Origin: Neckera pumila
Lineage: Eukaryota; Streptophyta; Bryopsida; Hypnales; Neckeraceae
DNA length: 64,000 bases
Assembly: GCA_963969595.1 (NCBI GenBank)
Contig: OZ018408.1
Span: 29,450,108-29,514,107, forward strand
Direction of reading: 5' to 3'
The translations under genes and the position numbers were made by a program. A model generated the notes under the pieces. It was given only the letters and a program-made list of their open reading frames with translations, did no database searches and was not told the DNA's origin. Below, piece by piece: positions 49,265 to 61,290 of this stretch. Position 1 is the stretch's first letter. Each line of letters begins with the position of its first letter.

Positions 49265-50139
49265 GTGAGTGTTTTCATTGTCAATTAGGGTTATGATTTC
49301 GATCTGGCATTTTATTATTGATAATATCGAGTTTTCAATGACTAGCAGATGCTGATACGAAGTCAATTAGAAGATAGGAATTCCTTTGTGTACTTTGAGT
49401 GAGTTCGTAGGTGCACCATATAGAAGTGTTTAGCTCTTCCAGTGAGGGCTGCAATCACTTCTTGTTGGAGTTAGGTTTTTTCGGGACTGCTCTCCTTGCT
49501 TTCTTGATGGGAATTGCGAGAGGATGATACGGTTCTGGTTTGTTTCGTTTCCTTCCTCATTGCAATTGTCTATTTTTTATATTGCAGTTTGAATTTTAGT
49601 GGAAATATTCACAGAAAATATGCTCTTTATTTCGTTTGAAAATAGAGTTTAGGTGTATAGTGCCGTTCAAGAGATTAGTGAGCAATGGGACACTTTATTC
49701 TGGACACCATATTGGTGCGTTTTTGCAATAGGGTTGTAAACTACAAGAGTCAAAGGATAACTCCAGTGTATCGAATTCTTAAATTCAGGGCATAGCTCAC
49801 ATTAGGTCAAACATTGAAGAATGCGGTTTTATGGAGAAACTGAAGTCAGGTGACGAAGCTGCGGGGAATTAAATGAATTAACGAAAGACTTATGAAGAGA
49901 ACTTAGTAAATGTGACGATCAGAAGTGGAGGTTATATTTGTGTTGTAGAAGACACGGAGGAGGAAGTTCAGCATAGTATTCGTGTTTCTTGTTGACTATC
50001 ATCCGAGTTAGGGTTCAGGGCTTCTACCTTGTTTTCAGGATTTCCAAGACACTGAACGAATTCCCTGGAAGGACGTAACAAAGCACAATTCATTTCTTCC
50101 TTGATTGATCGCATGGCATTGATGTGTTGAATTTTTCAG
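49265..50139 (+). other. Probable 5' UTR intron of DPM2
   Basis: CTAG-GTGAGT at 49261-49270 and a pyrimidine-rich TTTTTCAG ending at 50139 frame an 875-bp interval. It ends 22 bp before the DPM2 start codon. No open frame joins the two sides, so the upstream exon would be untranslated. This is inferred from splice signals only. Confidence 0.4.
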
Positions 50140-50161
50140 TCGCAAAGGCGAGATCGTCGGA

Positions 50162-50653
50162 ATGGACCTCGGAGATCGTGCGATCGGTTTCTTGTTGTTG
50201 CTCTTCAGTAGCACACTCTTTGCCTACTATACCTTCTGGGTCATCATCACGGTAAGCGCACTTTCGATTCTTATTTTGCATCTTCTCTAAGGCTTTACAT
50301 TTTTGAATTGGCGATTGAAGAATGTAGCCTCGTTTTCTTATTCAATTTGAGCTCAAAGAACTTTTACGATGAAGCACAGTGACTCGTGTTGATTTTTATC
50401 ACTATCAGCATTATCCTTAGCTTCACAAATGCTTTGTATATAAGTAGCTACTTTCTGATGAAGGGCCCGACGTGTGCAGCCTTTTGTGGATTCGGATCAC
50501 TTCGTGCATAGTTACTTCCCTGCGCGTGAGTACGCCATCATTATTCCCGGGATAGCCCTTGCGGCACTCGTCTGTTTCGCGCTTGTTTTTGTTGGAGTCG
50601 TGATGGTGCGATCCAGCCAGACGAAGTCCAAAGCAAGACCAAAGACGAGCTGA
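50162..50653 (+). CDS. DPM2: Dolichol-phosphate mannosyltransferase subunit 2 (DPM2), two exons
   Basis: DPM2 is the small ER membrane subunit that stabilises and activates dolichol-phosphate-mannose synthase, supplying mannose for N-glycans and GPI anchors. Exons are 50162-50251 and 50480-50653: 264 bp, 87 residues, as expected for this family (about 80-85). The start is the first ATG after the probable leader intron. Two membrane helices are visible, residues about 8-30 (AIGFLLLLFSSTLFAYYTFW) and about 49-72 (AIIIPGIALAALVCFALVFV). Between them lies the conserved-looking loop PFVDSDHFVHSYFPAREYA. The basic tail KSKARPKTS is cytosolic in the family. The intron sits between the first helix and the loop in phase 0. 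Confidence 0.9.
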
Positions 50654-50699
50654 AAAACAGGTTTTTGATAGATGCATGAATGGCATTGCTTTCCTTTAG

Positions 50700-52151
50700 T
50701 CCATCTGTTTGTTCTCTCCATTTTGAGAGGCTCTATTTCCGTACTGGTGATCTGATGTTTTGATGAAGACTTTGTTTCTGGATACGCTTAATAAGGTATC
50801 GTCGTCTGTTTCTAATTTGCTCAAGTAATGCAGGTAAAAATCGCGGGAACAAAGTTACAATTTTTGTATGTTATGCGCTGATTATAAAAAGACCGACATG
50901 ACCGCCCGACAGAAACTGTACGCCACATCTTTGCTCGCAGAATTTACGAGCAACGAGTATGGTGGAATGCTTTAGGGCTCGTTTTGTGAAATATTTGAGG
51001 GCTTACGATATAGTATCGTAGTGTTATTCCTACGGAACTTAGGGTTGTCAAAGTGCATTGCTCAGGTAGGCTGGTAATCTTTTAGGCTTCCTTTAGCTCC
51101 CATTCTTTAATTCTCTTTCTTTCTGCAATCTGTGCCAAGTTCAGACTTCCCGGATTTCCACTGAACTCTATGCAGCAAATGCATTCTAGAAGCATCTGAT
51201 ACACTTTTTGTCTGTGTCATACGTTACCTTGCAACTGTCCATGTTGAGAATTGTGTGCTGTACACTTCTTCTGTATTTATGTCTGGTCTGCATATATAAT
51301 TTTACAAACCTGAGTTGGCCTTGCTCCAACATTCCAAGTCTCCACCTAATCCAGGCTCTCACAGTGGCCCACAATCAGGAGACTGGATTTTGTGAGATCA
51401 CGTCAAAGACAAACCAGATAAGAGAATAAGGGAAGGGAATGTTTTGTGCCCCAAATTATATTGTGCTCTAGAGAGAAGAGCCAAATCCATGAAACAAACT
51501 CATCCAACAATGACATCCTGCCTTGGAGCAGTATTCAAATTATCTATCCTGAAAAGACCACAATTCTTCCATGGTTTGTTCTCTACTCACTGACTTGTGG
51601 CCTCCCACTTTATCATCCAAATTTGGTGACTTCATCCACTGTGAATGGAAATAGAAAAATGGCCAACAACTGCTCGACAATGTGGGTAAGACAAAATGCA
51701 ATCCATTTCCCAACTTCGTTGGCTTTAGTCTAAAGAAGAGAATCTCCTTTTGCCTACAAATGCAAAGAAAGGAGTTGCAAAGTATCAGTCAAAAAATAGG
51801 CGGTCACAATTTATGTGTAAGGAGGGAAAACTGTTCAAGTTCCACTTATGCCTCAATTCAGTAGTGCTAATCATTAAGGGGAGCCCTTCAAATGTGACTT
51901 CACAATGTAACACTGATTTCAAGTTACTATTTACAGGCCGAGTTCAAGTAGTATACATCAATCCATGAACAGCATTACCCTCCTCAGACCATTTTCTGCC
52001 TCCCCGTAAAGCATTACAGTTTTAGAGAAACACATCATGAATGCCAATTGTGTAAAAGAGATTGGACAGCGATCAAAGATAGGTCGACACTTATCTAAAG
52101 TAGTCAGCTAGAGGATTTAATTTGTGCTAAGCAGCTTTCCGGAAAATTTTC
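50700..52151. other. Spacer between DPM2 and RRP43
   Basis: The 3' untranslated regions of the two convergent genes should lie here. No additional gene is recognised; open frames at 51186-51374 and 51446-51733 lack domains. Confidence 0.4.
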
Positions 52152-54843
52152 CTATTCTGCCATCACATCAGTACCAAAGGCTTCTTCGTAAGCTTCCTCA
52201 AGTATTTCTTTCACTTCAATGACCCGTTTCATAGCTAGATCGATGCAATCCTGCAACACCATGTAACAAAATGAGTGAGGTTAGCCACGCATCAATCTAA
52301 GATATACAGATTGCATTTAAAAGCATTATAAAACAATGCAAAAACTATGCATGACGATCTTGATGAGAAAGATTCTGAAATCATAATGACACGTAAATTG
52401 ATGCCTCTAAGATCCTTGGTCTCTCCTCTAATCAGTATGAATACGACCTAACCTTGACAATAGCTGATGTGGCAGCAACAAAACCCCCAGGCTTGTAGAA
52501 AGAGACCAATCTGTCTGAAGAATCCATAATTACAGTAAGTGAAGTTTGCAAAGTACTCTCTTCCTCTGCAGATGGATCTGCAAGCAAGTGGTTTTTGTGC
52601 CTTGCACATGTAAGTGCAATGGGCATAGGCCTCCGTTCCAAACACTGCCTAGATTTCAAAATCTGGCCCTCAGTTTTCTTTTCAACGATGTTATCTTGCT
52701 GACCATCATCTCCATTCTGGTTGGGAAGTGGGACAACACGACCCGCTTCGGTGACAGTTACGGCAGGCAATTGCACTGCAATCCAACAAAACTCTGATGT
52801 TATTAGTATACACAGGCCATTAACTCTTTACAGGCAACAATCCACTGTATTTCTATAGCACCAATACTGCTGTAGGGCCGTATTGTAGCGTGATGACCTC
52901 CATTAGGAAACTCAAGATATGTGACAGTAGGCAACTCCATATACTTTCTGATCTGCCATACTGCAACTTCTGGGAAGCGAATTCAACGCATGCATGAATA
53001 GACAATTTAATGATCCATGACCGGAATACGATTAAGGAGAAGCACATGACATGCGGATACAAGTTATTTGCAGGATCGTGTATAAGCACAGCAGCTAATA
53101 CAGCATTCAGAAATGAACACAAAGAGAAACAAAATACAGTACTGAGTACGAAAATTTTGACTTACAGTGCATCAAAGCAGCAACTGCGGCAAGAAGTGCA
53201 GCATCCAGCAAAGAACCGTCGGCATCTAAACAATACACATCCTGGCAAACAAAAGGTCCAGTTACCTCAAGCCGTTCTGAACGTGAATAAAGAGACGACA
53301 AGTTACAAGTATCGAACAATTGGTAAGGCAAAGTGGAATGTACCACATAGGCTATCCAGGCTGCCTTCCCAGGCACAATGCAAAGCTGTTGCAGATTGAC
53401 AAAACTTGAGCTGCAAATACCCACCTTCTCACTGTCAAGAGACCATGGTAGGTAAGGCAATTTCAAATCATATCCAAACGAACTGAACCCAAAATGTACC
53501 TTAACTTCTAAGTGCACAAGCTACAAGTCGATTATAGTAACTTTCAAACATGGATTTCTATCGTTCTAAAATGCAAGGTAGGATTTCTTCTTTGCATTGA
53601 AACTTCCTAATTGATTTTCAACTCATAAAGATATGAATCTGCCTCTTTTGATTATTTGGGCACTCAGGGGTTAACTATCTCCCAGGAAACCTTGTGCCCG
53701 TTAGATCCAGACTAAAATGACATTCCGTGACCTACCCAACAAGAATCTCTGTACTTAATTACCCAATTATGTTGCTCTGCAATGGCATCGTAAAACTTCC
53801 GTACCATGATGGATTTAAGAAAATGTTTCAAGGACAGAATTTGAGACCTAATAAGCAATTTTATCTACAATCATAAGTTGCAGAGACCCCTTAATTCGGT
53901 GAGATGGCTTAATTCCACGGCTATCACCTAGTTGTATTAAACTAAGAAGCTTCTGGATACCTATCTCTAGGCGCTGCAATACTGATCTACCAAGAGTTAA
54001 GGAGTCGGACCTCGACAGGGCATTGGAGAGTTGCTCAGACACCACCCACGCAGCTTCGGCAGGTCTCCCAGGCCTCACAAGAGGAGAGCAGATAGTCGGC
54101 ATCTGAAAGTCCACCGCTGCACGCTCTCCAGTTATTTCCATCATATGTAAAGCATAGCAAGTTCATTTCGAGTTCATGTTCTTGCATTCTTAAAACTGAT
54201 TAGGTCAATTCAACATGTGACAGCCATACTCGAGAGATTTACCAAGCTGGCCTTGATCCGGCGCTGCAGAGGAGGGAACCATCACCTCCAGCTTAACTCC
54301 TGCCAGCATGGTCTACACGCGTCCCCCCAAACCCCAGAATCAATATGTAATTCTGATGCTGCGCCAATTTCGAAAAAGGTGCAAGAGCACAGTAAATCAT
54401 TTGAGCATAATCTCCCAACTTCCATGCCCAAATCGACAAGCATTACTCCAGCAACACCCGACATGACCTAATCTCCCGCATGCATTCCCTCACCGTCTGG
54501 CCGATCTTCACCAATGCAGAACCTTCTGCTGTTGGAATGGCACCTGCGAAATAAGCACACCGCAGCTAAACAACCGACTACATTTTCCTTTCCAAGTATG
54601 TGGAAAATGCAAAACTTTCAAGATATGTGGAAACCTCGCCGAATTCTAAATGTAAAAGAGGAAACTGCACGCACCCAGATTCACAGATGTTGGCCGGGCA
54701 CGAGTCAATGGACGGCCATCGGGACGCACATCCGAATCCAGGTAACGCTCGAAGAATTGCAGCGGATACAGACGCTTGAACGCCTCCACTTCCATGGCCG
54801 CCGCGGCAGCATCAGCTTCCGCTCCTTCGCCCAGTATCGTCAT
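52152..54843 (-). CDS. RRP43: Exosome complex subunit RRP43 (EXOSC8-like), eight exons
   Basis: An RNase PH-like ring subunit of the RNA exosome, which processes and degrades RNA 3'-5' in nucleus and cytoplasm. Exons on the minus strand, first to last: 54675-54843, 54494-54543, 54243-54312, 54011-54116, 53347-53410, 53166-53241, 52453-52775, 52152-52250. The sum is 957 bp, 318 residues, against about 300 for Arabidopsis RRP43. Recognisable segments are FFERYLDSDVRPDGRPL, SALVKIGQTTMLAGVKLEV, FQMPTICSPLVRPGRPAE, IVPGKAAWIAY, DVYCLDADGSLLDAALLAAV and the C-terminal helix DLAMKRVIEVKEILEEAYEE. As in other RRP43 proteins, no phosphorolytic active site is evident. An internal Met at residue 17 (MEVEAF) matches where some homologues begin, so the first 16 residues are less certain. 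It is divergent from the hydrolase at 55729. Confidence 0.9.
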
Positions 54844-55728
54844 CGACCCTCCCCAGTTCTCACCAAAGCAATATAAACAACCTGACTATTGCATCCACAA
54901 TGACCACACGCTCAAGGCCTCAAAATGCACAACTCCAAAATCAACCACAGCCTTCAGATTGCACCCTCCCTAGTCCTCCCCAAAGCAATGTAAACCCCAA
55001 ACCCTAATCTGACTATTGCATGAACAATGAAGACCTCAAAACTGCAGCACAGCTAAATTAACCAAACCTTCAGGTTCCAAGTCACCTCTCCCTAAACCTT
55101 CGACTTTCATCCGTAGTGGATGAGTTGTTGAAAAAGTTCATCCAAATCAAGTTTATAACCGGATCTCCACGACGGTATCTACCCATATATAATCGTCTGC
55201 TGCTACAGTCTCCGTCAGCCCTATTTTTTTTATTTAGAGATTATTTATAGAGAAAGTGCCAGGTGAAGCATTGTCTTCATCCGTCTTTTAGACCAAAAAA
55301 TACTTTTCAATCATATTCATGCACTTTTTCATCCAAAATTTGAAATTTTCATCCAAAATTTTAATAGAAATGAAAAATTTCTGAAAAGAAAGATTACTTT
55401 TATTTGGTGAAAAATAAACATTTATTTTGAAAGAGTGCAATCTGGCCCTATGGTGCCAAAAAAAAAAAGGGTTCATCGGTCTCCGTCAGACTGCATCCAC
55501 TTCCAGATGAAATCGGAGTATGAAAAGTATTCATCCAATTCGAGGATGGAACCTTCAATGTATACCCGGTTTTATCCCTTTTTCCGGGTATTTATCCGGA
55601 CATAAGCCAGTTCTCTCGAGTTTTCTCTCTCTTTGTTTCCTTCCAATTGTGCGAATTGTGTCCCAGTACTAGTGAGTGCTTCATTGGCGATGGGATTGAG
55701 CAGATTGAGGACGTGAGGAGGTCGTTCA
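54844..55728. promoter_or_regulatory. Divergent intergenic region of RRP43 and the hydrolase
   Basis: 885 bp separate the two start codons and must hold both promoters. TTCATCC occurs about six times between 55105 and 55545, partly as TTCATCCAAAATT. The region about 55290-55450 is strongly AT-rich with a run of A near 55460. No clear TATA box was assigned to either side. Confidence 0.5.
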
Positions 55729-58700
55729 ATGGCTGCCATCCCAATTCTTCCGCCGCTGGTGCGATGCAGGTACTTGTTGCGATTGCCCACAAGTTTTTTT
55801 CCATTTAAACTTTTTCGAGGTTTTGGAATTGTATAACATACATGAATTCCATGCAATTAGAGTTCTCATCAGTACGCCGCTTGCTCTAGTTCTTTGCGCA
55901 GGTCTGGCGGAGTTTCTGATGGCTGCGGACCATCAATTCTTGCTTGTAGTTTTCGCTCTCCTTTCAAGGGCGAGCCAATCCCTCCCGGTGTTCTATCAAA
56001 TGGAGGCAATCAAACATGTGGAAGGAGCCGCAAGTCGAAGGTCATGCAGACGAAGGTGGGATTTCGACTGGTTTTTTCCTGTACGAGAATTGTGTTTTCT
56101 TGTACATGAGAGCAGGTTTCTTCAATATGTGTGTATTAACGGCCCTAGCTAGACTGCAATGCTGGTTTGTTTCTTTGGATTCTTGTTGTTTGTGGGGCAT
56201 CTTCTTCTAATGTCTATTTCGCTATTAATACTTAATTTGCAGGCTGTGACGTCTCCGACTGACTTGCCAGCTCTCAAGTTCCCTGCATTCCTGCCACGTG
56301 ATGTGGAGTTTTTACGAGAGCCTGTGGCACGGGATATGGCTGCTAAGATCCAGCATGTTCCTGTCCAGGTAACTTGACTTTGACTATGTCTTCTTAGGTT
56401 AAAGCGTTTTTTAGGGTTATGGTCGCAAATGTGCTCTGAATTCTTGTGAATTGGTGCATCAGACCAGTCTTTCACCGCAACCGATTTTGACCAGCTGTGT
56501 GATTCCCAAGACGATGACTAGCGCCGCACCAGTCATGCTTCTCCATGGTTTTGACAGGTTAGCTGTCACTTGCGTATCCTTTTCTTGTTCATACTATTGC
56601 AAGTTGTAAACTAGGGCATAAGCCGAATATCGAAGAATGAGGCATTGAGAATTTGACGTTTAGAATATTATACACTGATTGAGTATGGTGTTCGTGTCAG
56701 CAGTTCATTACTAGAATGGCGGTATTCTTACCCCTTGTTAGAAAAGGCAGGCGTGGAAACGTGGGCAATCGACATTCTTGGCTGGGGTTTCTCAAATGCC
56801 GGTAAATTATTTCTACCCGTCCTCTGGGGTTCACGTTTATATATACCATTCCCACAAAGCAGTTGGTCCCTTTGCAGACGATATCATGAATATCTTGTGG
56901 GTCCAAAGCACTTAATCAGGGGTTCTCACTGATCAGGAAGTGACAAGTGTTTCTAAAAAACTGGGCAAACCTGCTACCGGTATGTGACTTCGATTTGTTG
57001 GAACTGGAACATTCAGATGCAAGCACGAATCTGAAATTCTCTCCAATGTTTTGTTCTCGATCGCAGAGGGAGTGAAGTCCTACAATGTCGCAGCAAAACG
57101 GGAGCATCTGTACGAGGTGAACAACTCGCATTTAAGCCATAAATTGTTGATCTCTAGGTCGTGTGAAATTTCTAATAATAATGATTGATTATTTAAACTG
57201 TGGTTTCCCAAATGGTAGGAAGGAACCGTTTTTTCATCATAGGTTGAAATCACGAAAATCTGACGATGAATTGTTTGCTTTTTTTCAGTTTTGGAAAACA
57301 CATGTCAAGAGACCCATGGTGCTAGTGGGTCCTAGCTTAGGAGGAGCAGCTGCCATTGATCTCGCTGTTGCACATCCTGAAGCTGTAAGCGCCCTCCATT
57401 CCTATCTGCCCTTGTCCTGTAATTGTTGTCATAGTTGTTTCCCATCATATCTAGGAACTTTCTGGCCTTGAATCTGACTCAAGCTCATCGTGTAGGTTGC
57501 AAAGCTGGTGCTCGTTAGTGCACAAGGCTACACAGACGGCGTGGGAGAAATGTCGACATTGCCAAAGCTGCTTGCCTACATGGGGGTATGCATCACAGTT
57601 TATTCAAGTTTGGAGTATTTTCTCTGGGCTCTTATCTTATACGGAGTATTTTCTTAGTGATTGTATTAATTTCCTTGAAAGTAATGTGTGGTGACAACCT
57701 GGTCTATGGTGGACCTTGCTATTTTTCTAATGGTAGGTGTAACTGTCGGGCAGGTGGCGTTATTAAAGAGCGTCCCTCTACGATTGTATGCCAACTCATT
57801 GATCTTCACAAAAGCCACCTTTGATTTTATGCTTGATTCGATGAATGTAAGTTTGCTAAACTCTTGACTTTAAAGTTGGTGCTATAGACCGGATGCAGTC
57901 ATTCCGGGGCAACTTGTTTTGCAATGTTGAGGGATTTACTCTTCTTTTATCGTATTCAAACTGCTGACTTGCAAGAAAAATTTGATCTAGGTGGGAAGGT
58001 TGCATTGCTTAATGCCTGGTTGGGCAGATGCAACTGTGAGTTTTATGATGAGTGGAGGCTATAATGTCTCAGCTTCCATACCCCAGGTTAGCACTTGAAT
58101 AATACTAGGATTTGATTGTAGGCTTCTAACTCTGGGCCTCCTCTTTTCGTTCTGAGATGCAGTAACCCTTGTGGCGTGGCATATTCTCTTGCTTATAACT
58201 TCGGAGTCTCAGTACTAATGTCCTATTCAATTTTTCCTTGAAAACCGTTTATTTGCTTCATAGCTCCCGTGACTACAAATATTCTTTCCTTTTTCTGCTG
58301 CTATGCACTCAGCATCTAGTTCTGGATATCATTGGTTTGAGAGTAATCTCTGTTGCTATTCAGAAAATCTTCATCCCGTCGTATACATATGTCTTAGGGA
58401 TCTGGATTTTGTGCAGGTTCAACAAGAGACTCTTTTGATATGGGGAGAAAAGGATACAATTTTTCCCAAAGCTTTTGCTGAAGTAAGTAAATGCTAGTCT
58501 TCTTTTAATGGTTCTCTGCATTACGTCGAGTCTGTTGTTTGGATAGGTGAAATCCTCAAGAGAGTCTCATCTTTCACATGGGCCTCCTGTTATGCAGAGA
58601 TTTCTCAATGATTTGCCGAAGGCGCGGCTTGAACTTATCAAAGACGCCGGTCATTTACCACATGTTGAACAGAAAGAAGAAATTGTTTCAATTTTGGAAG

Positions 58701-58762
58701 ACTTCTATCTTCAGGCAAATAGGCCAGGCGTAGAAGTGATTGCACAGTCGGAAGGTAGTTAA
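55729..58762 (+). CDS. Alpha/beta-hydrolase, probably plastid-targeted, twelve exons
   Basis: A serine hydrolase-fold protein; the substrate is unknown. Exons: 55729-55769, 55902-56055, 56243-56368, 56463-56557, 56704-56801, 57067-57116, 57289-57384, 57496-57585, 57754-57846, 57991-58086, 58417-58482, 58598-58762; 1170 bp, 389 residues. The first 65 or so residues are rich in Ser, Arg and Lys and resemble a transit peptide. The catalytic triad is complete: Ser204 in GPSLGG, Asp326 in WGEKD and His354 in DAGHLPHVE. HGFD (135-138) provides the oxyanion segment. WAIDILGWGFS and KRPMVLVGPS match plant plastid alpha/beta-hydrolases I remember, but not one named enzyme. For the last exon a second acceptor at 58547 keeps the frame and would add 17 residues; alignment length with the remembered family favours 58598. 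Epoxide-hydrolase-like or esterase activity is possible; I do not assign one. Confidence 0.82.
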
Positions 58763-60411
58763 TGACTTTAGGAGTGCACTGTGCCGACATTTCAGAGATT
58801 ACTGTAGAACCCAAAAAATTCATGACTTGGAATTCCACTGGTCTTTTTAATGATCCAGTGTCAATAGCCTTGGTCCTAGATATTTTTTGGTGGTGAGTAA
58901 AATCTCTGGTTCATAAATATTGGTGATGGTGAAAGTGATATTGAAAAATATATTGCTGTACTGTACTGTACTGTACATTGGTGACCAACACGTCAATGAG
59001 GAATAAGAGCAATGTGTTTATGAATACTGAAAACTCATTTGAGCCACCGTGATTAATACAATCATTACCATGTAATTTATTCAAATCTCTTGGAAATGGT
59101 TTCATTTTTGCCAAAAGAGCTTGTGATTAGGTTGTCACATGGTGTATCTAAGGGAGCTGACCCATTGTCGACCATTTAAGGAATTACGCATATCTGCAGG
59201 GCGGGGTTCTTCAAGGGAGGAATTTTCCCATGTGTAGAAATTGAGTTAAGAAGGTTCCCATAATTTTCCAAATTTTTTTTTCTCAAAACAAAATTACTAC
59301 GAATTTTTTTGCTGAAGATTCTATTCGATCTATATTTGTTATATAGACCTCCCTATTTCCAACCAAGGGTTGGTTGCTAATCCACCCAAGGGTTGGTTGC
59401 TAATCCACCCAAGGGTTGGTTGCTAATCCACCCAAGGGTTGGTTGCTAATCCACCCAAGGGTTGGTTGCAATATTGATCATCTTGTAGCCAATCATAATG
59501 CGCCACAATTCCATTGGAAACCGTGTTATAATAAATGACCGTTTTTCTCCTGTTGAGCGGAAAGAAAACAGTCTACAGAGCGAGAATGGATAGTGGTCGG
59601 GAATGGGTCAAATCCCTTATGCAAATTTTGAGATAGAATGAGGCCCAAATACCTCCCAACAATAACTATCCCTCCACATCTAGTCATTCCCATTCCATTG
59701 CTGTTATTTTTTTATTGAGAGGTGACCATCTAATTGAAGAATGAATCATCACAACACTTAATAGAGGACACAAAAGTATTCAATGAATTTCTTTCAAAGA
59801 AATTGGAAAAACAAAAAATAGCCTATTCACATAACATTCTAAAACAATAAAGCATGGGTCATTTACCACTGGTGAGGCACCTAAGAATGTAGCTCAAAGA
59901 AAGAATCATCTATATTGTGAGTTGAAGAAATGTGGCCACCTCACCTTTTTGAAGACACATTTTCTAAACATGGTGCCTGGGTTTTATTCTTAAGGTTAAA
60001 TAGGAGGCTCCTAGCTTGCTGAAGAATGTTATGCATTTAGGAATCTAAGAATTTTTGATTGATTACCTCAATGATAGACCTCATCTATTCGGGAATAAGG
60101 AACAAGTGAATCCAATCAAATAGAGATCTTTTGCCAAATTTTAAGGTAATTGTACTTCATTCGGATCCCGTTATATAACCAAAGTATACATACTCTTGCC
60201 TAAAATGTACTTCCTACATTCATGATTACTTTGGGATAAACTTCTTCTAATCACTTTCAAAATTAAGATTTTATTCATATAGTGTCCAAAAAATGCATGA
60301 GAAGGGACTCTAAAATACTCTTTTGATTCCAACAAGATCCACCAAAACAATAGGGAATTTAATTACATGAACAATGTTCAATTGTTTAATCCGTTGTACT
60401 TAGGTACCTTA
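58763..60411. other. Gene-free region downstream of the hydrolase
   Basis: The 3' untranslated region of the hydrolase, then AT-rich DNA. A CTGTA run (58958-58975) and the 23-bp tandem repeat at 59363 are the only structures seen. Confidence 0.4.
59363..59469 (+). repeat. 23-bp tandem repeat, about 4.6 copies
   Basis: CCAAGGGTTGGTTGCTAATC followed by CAC is repeated without any mismatch at 59363, 59386, 59409 and 59432. A truncated fifth copy starts at 59455. The perfect identity suggests a recent expansion. Confidence 0.9.
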
Positions 60412-60898
60412 GACCATCTGCAATGCAACCGGCACCTTGCACAGTATCGGCACTGTGCAGGGTGGACAAGAATTTTGATTTAAAATTGTGCTCCAATGCA
60501 ATCGGTATGGAGACCTTCACTTTCCCGGTCTTGGTATGGGACCCCCCGGGATCAGCATATTTTGTCATTTTGCCAACCCCGGCAAAACTCTCGGCAAGTT
60601 GATTGATGGGAGTCATTATGACAAAAAGTGGTAGTAGCCAATGGATGCCAAGAAGAATTTATTGGTATATGCGCTAATCAATTCAACCTTCCTTATTTCC
60701 ATGAAAAGTCCTTTCTTTAATGTAAATTCTTCTCTTCCTTTCTTTTTATAATATCGTAAAGTCCATTTGACATTTGGATGCCGTCTTTGCATTGGGGCAA
60801 ATTTTCCAAAAAAAGAATCGGTACTTAAGAGGCCTCGTGGAATGGCCCGCGATATACTGTTACAGGGCCTTTTTGCTGTTGTTGCATTGCAGATGGTC
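60412..60898. mobile_element. Tourist-like MITE (PIF/Harbinger type), 487 bp
   Basis: TTA occurs on both sides (60409-60411 and 60899-60901), the target duplication typical of PIF/Harbinger elements. The termini are a perfect 18-bp inverted repeat, GACCATCTGCAATGCAAC. The open frame covering the right half (60616-61041, minus) crosses the element boundary and shows no transposase motif. The element lies about 390 bp upstream of the plastid bL35 start codon. Confidence 0.8.
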
Positions 60899-60900
60899 TT

Positions 60901-60970
60901 AGTCAATGAATAAATTAGAATACGAGTAAATGTTGAGTCAATGAATAAATTAGAATACGAGTAAATGTTG
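60901..60970 (+). repeat. 35-bp tandem duplication beside the Tourist-like MITE
   Basis: AGTCAATGAATAAATTAGAA followed by TACGAGTAAATGTTG is present twice, exactly, starting at 60901 and 60936. The first copy begins at the last base of the MITE's right TTA. Confidence 0.9.
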
Positions 60971-61290
60971 CTGACAGGTACACACTTAGACTTGGACTTA
61001 GAATCTACTGAACACGACAATCTAGACCTAGTGAAGAGCATTACATTATGAACAAAAGGACGTGGTGGGGAACTGGCGTTCCTCGCGAGTTCGCGACGTT
61101 ATCTTCTCAAACTGGAAACAGGATAAGCTTTTTCACACTCCTCCAAATGCTTGACGCCCGATGACAGCCACCATTCACAGCAACAAGCATCAACAACGAC
61201 TGTGTGTTTGAAGTCATTGGTGATTCTGCTCACACTCCACATTTCATTTCCTCTTTGGGTGTTTGCCGCGGTATTTATTTCGCCATAGCC

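Noticed and set aside
53010..53399. 129-codon plus-strand open frame within RRP43
   Set aside because: It covers RRP43 exons 5 and 6 and their introns in antisense; the minus-strand exons match the exosome family in order.
60616..61041. 141-codon minus-strand open frame near the Tourist-like MITE
   Set aside because: It crosses the MITE boundary and the 35-bp duplication, and shows no transposase or other motif.
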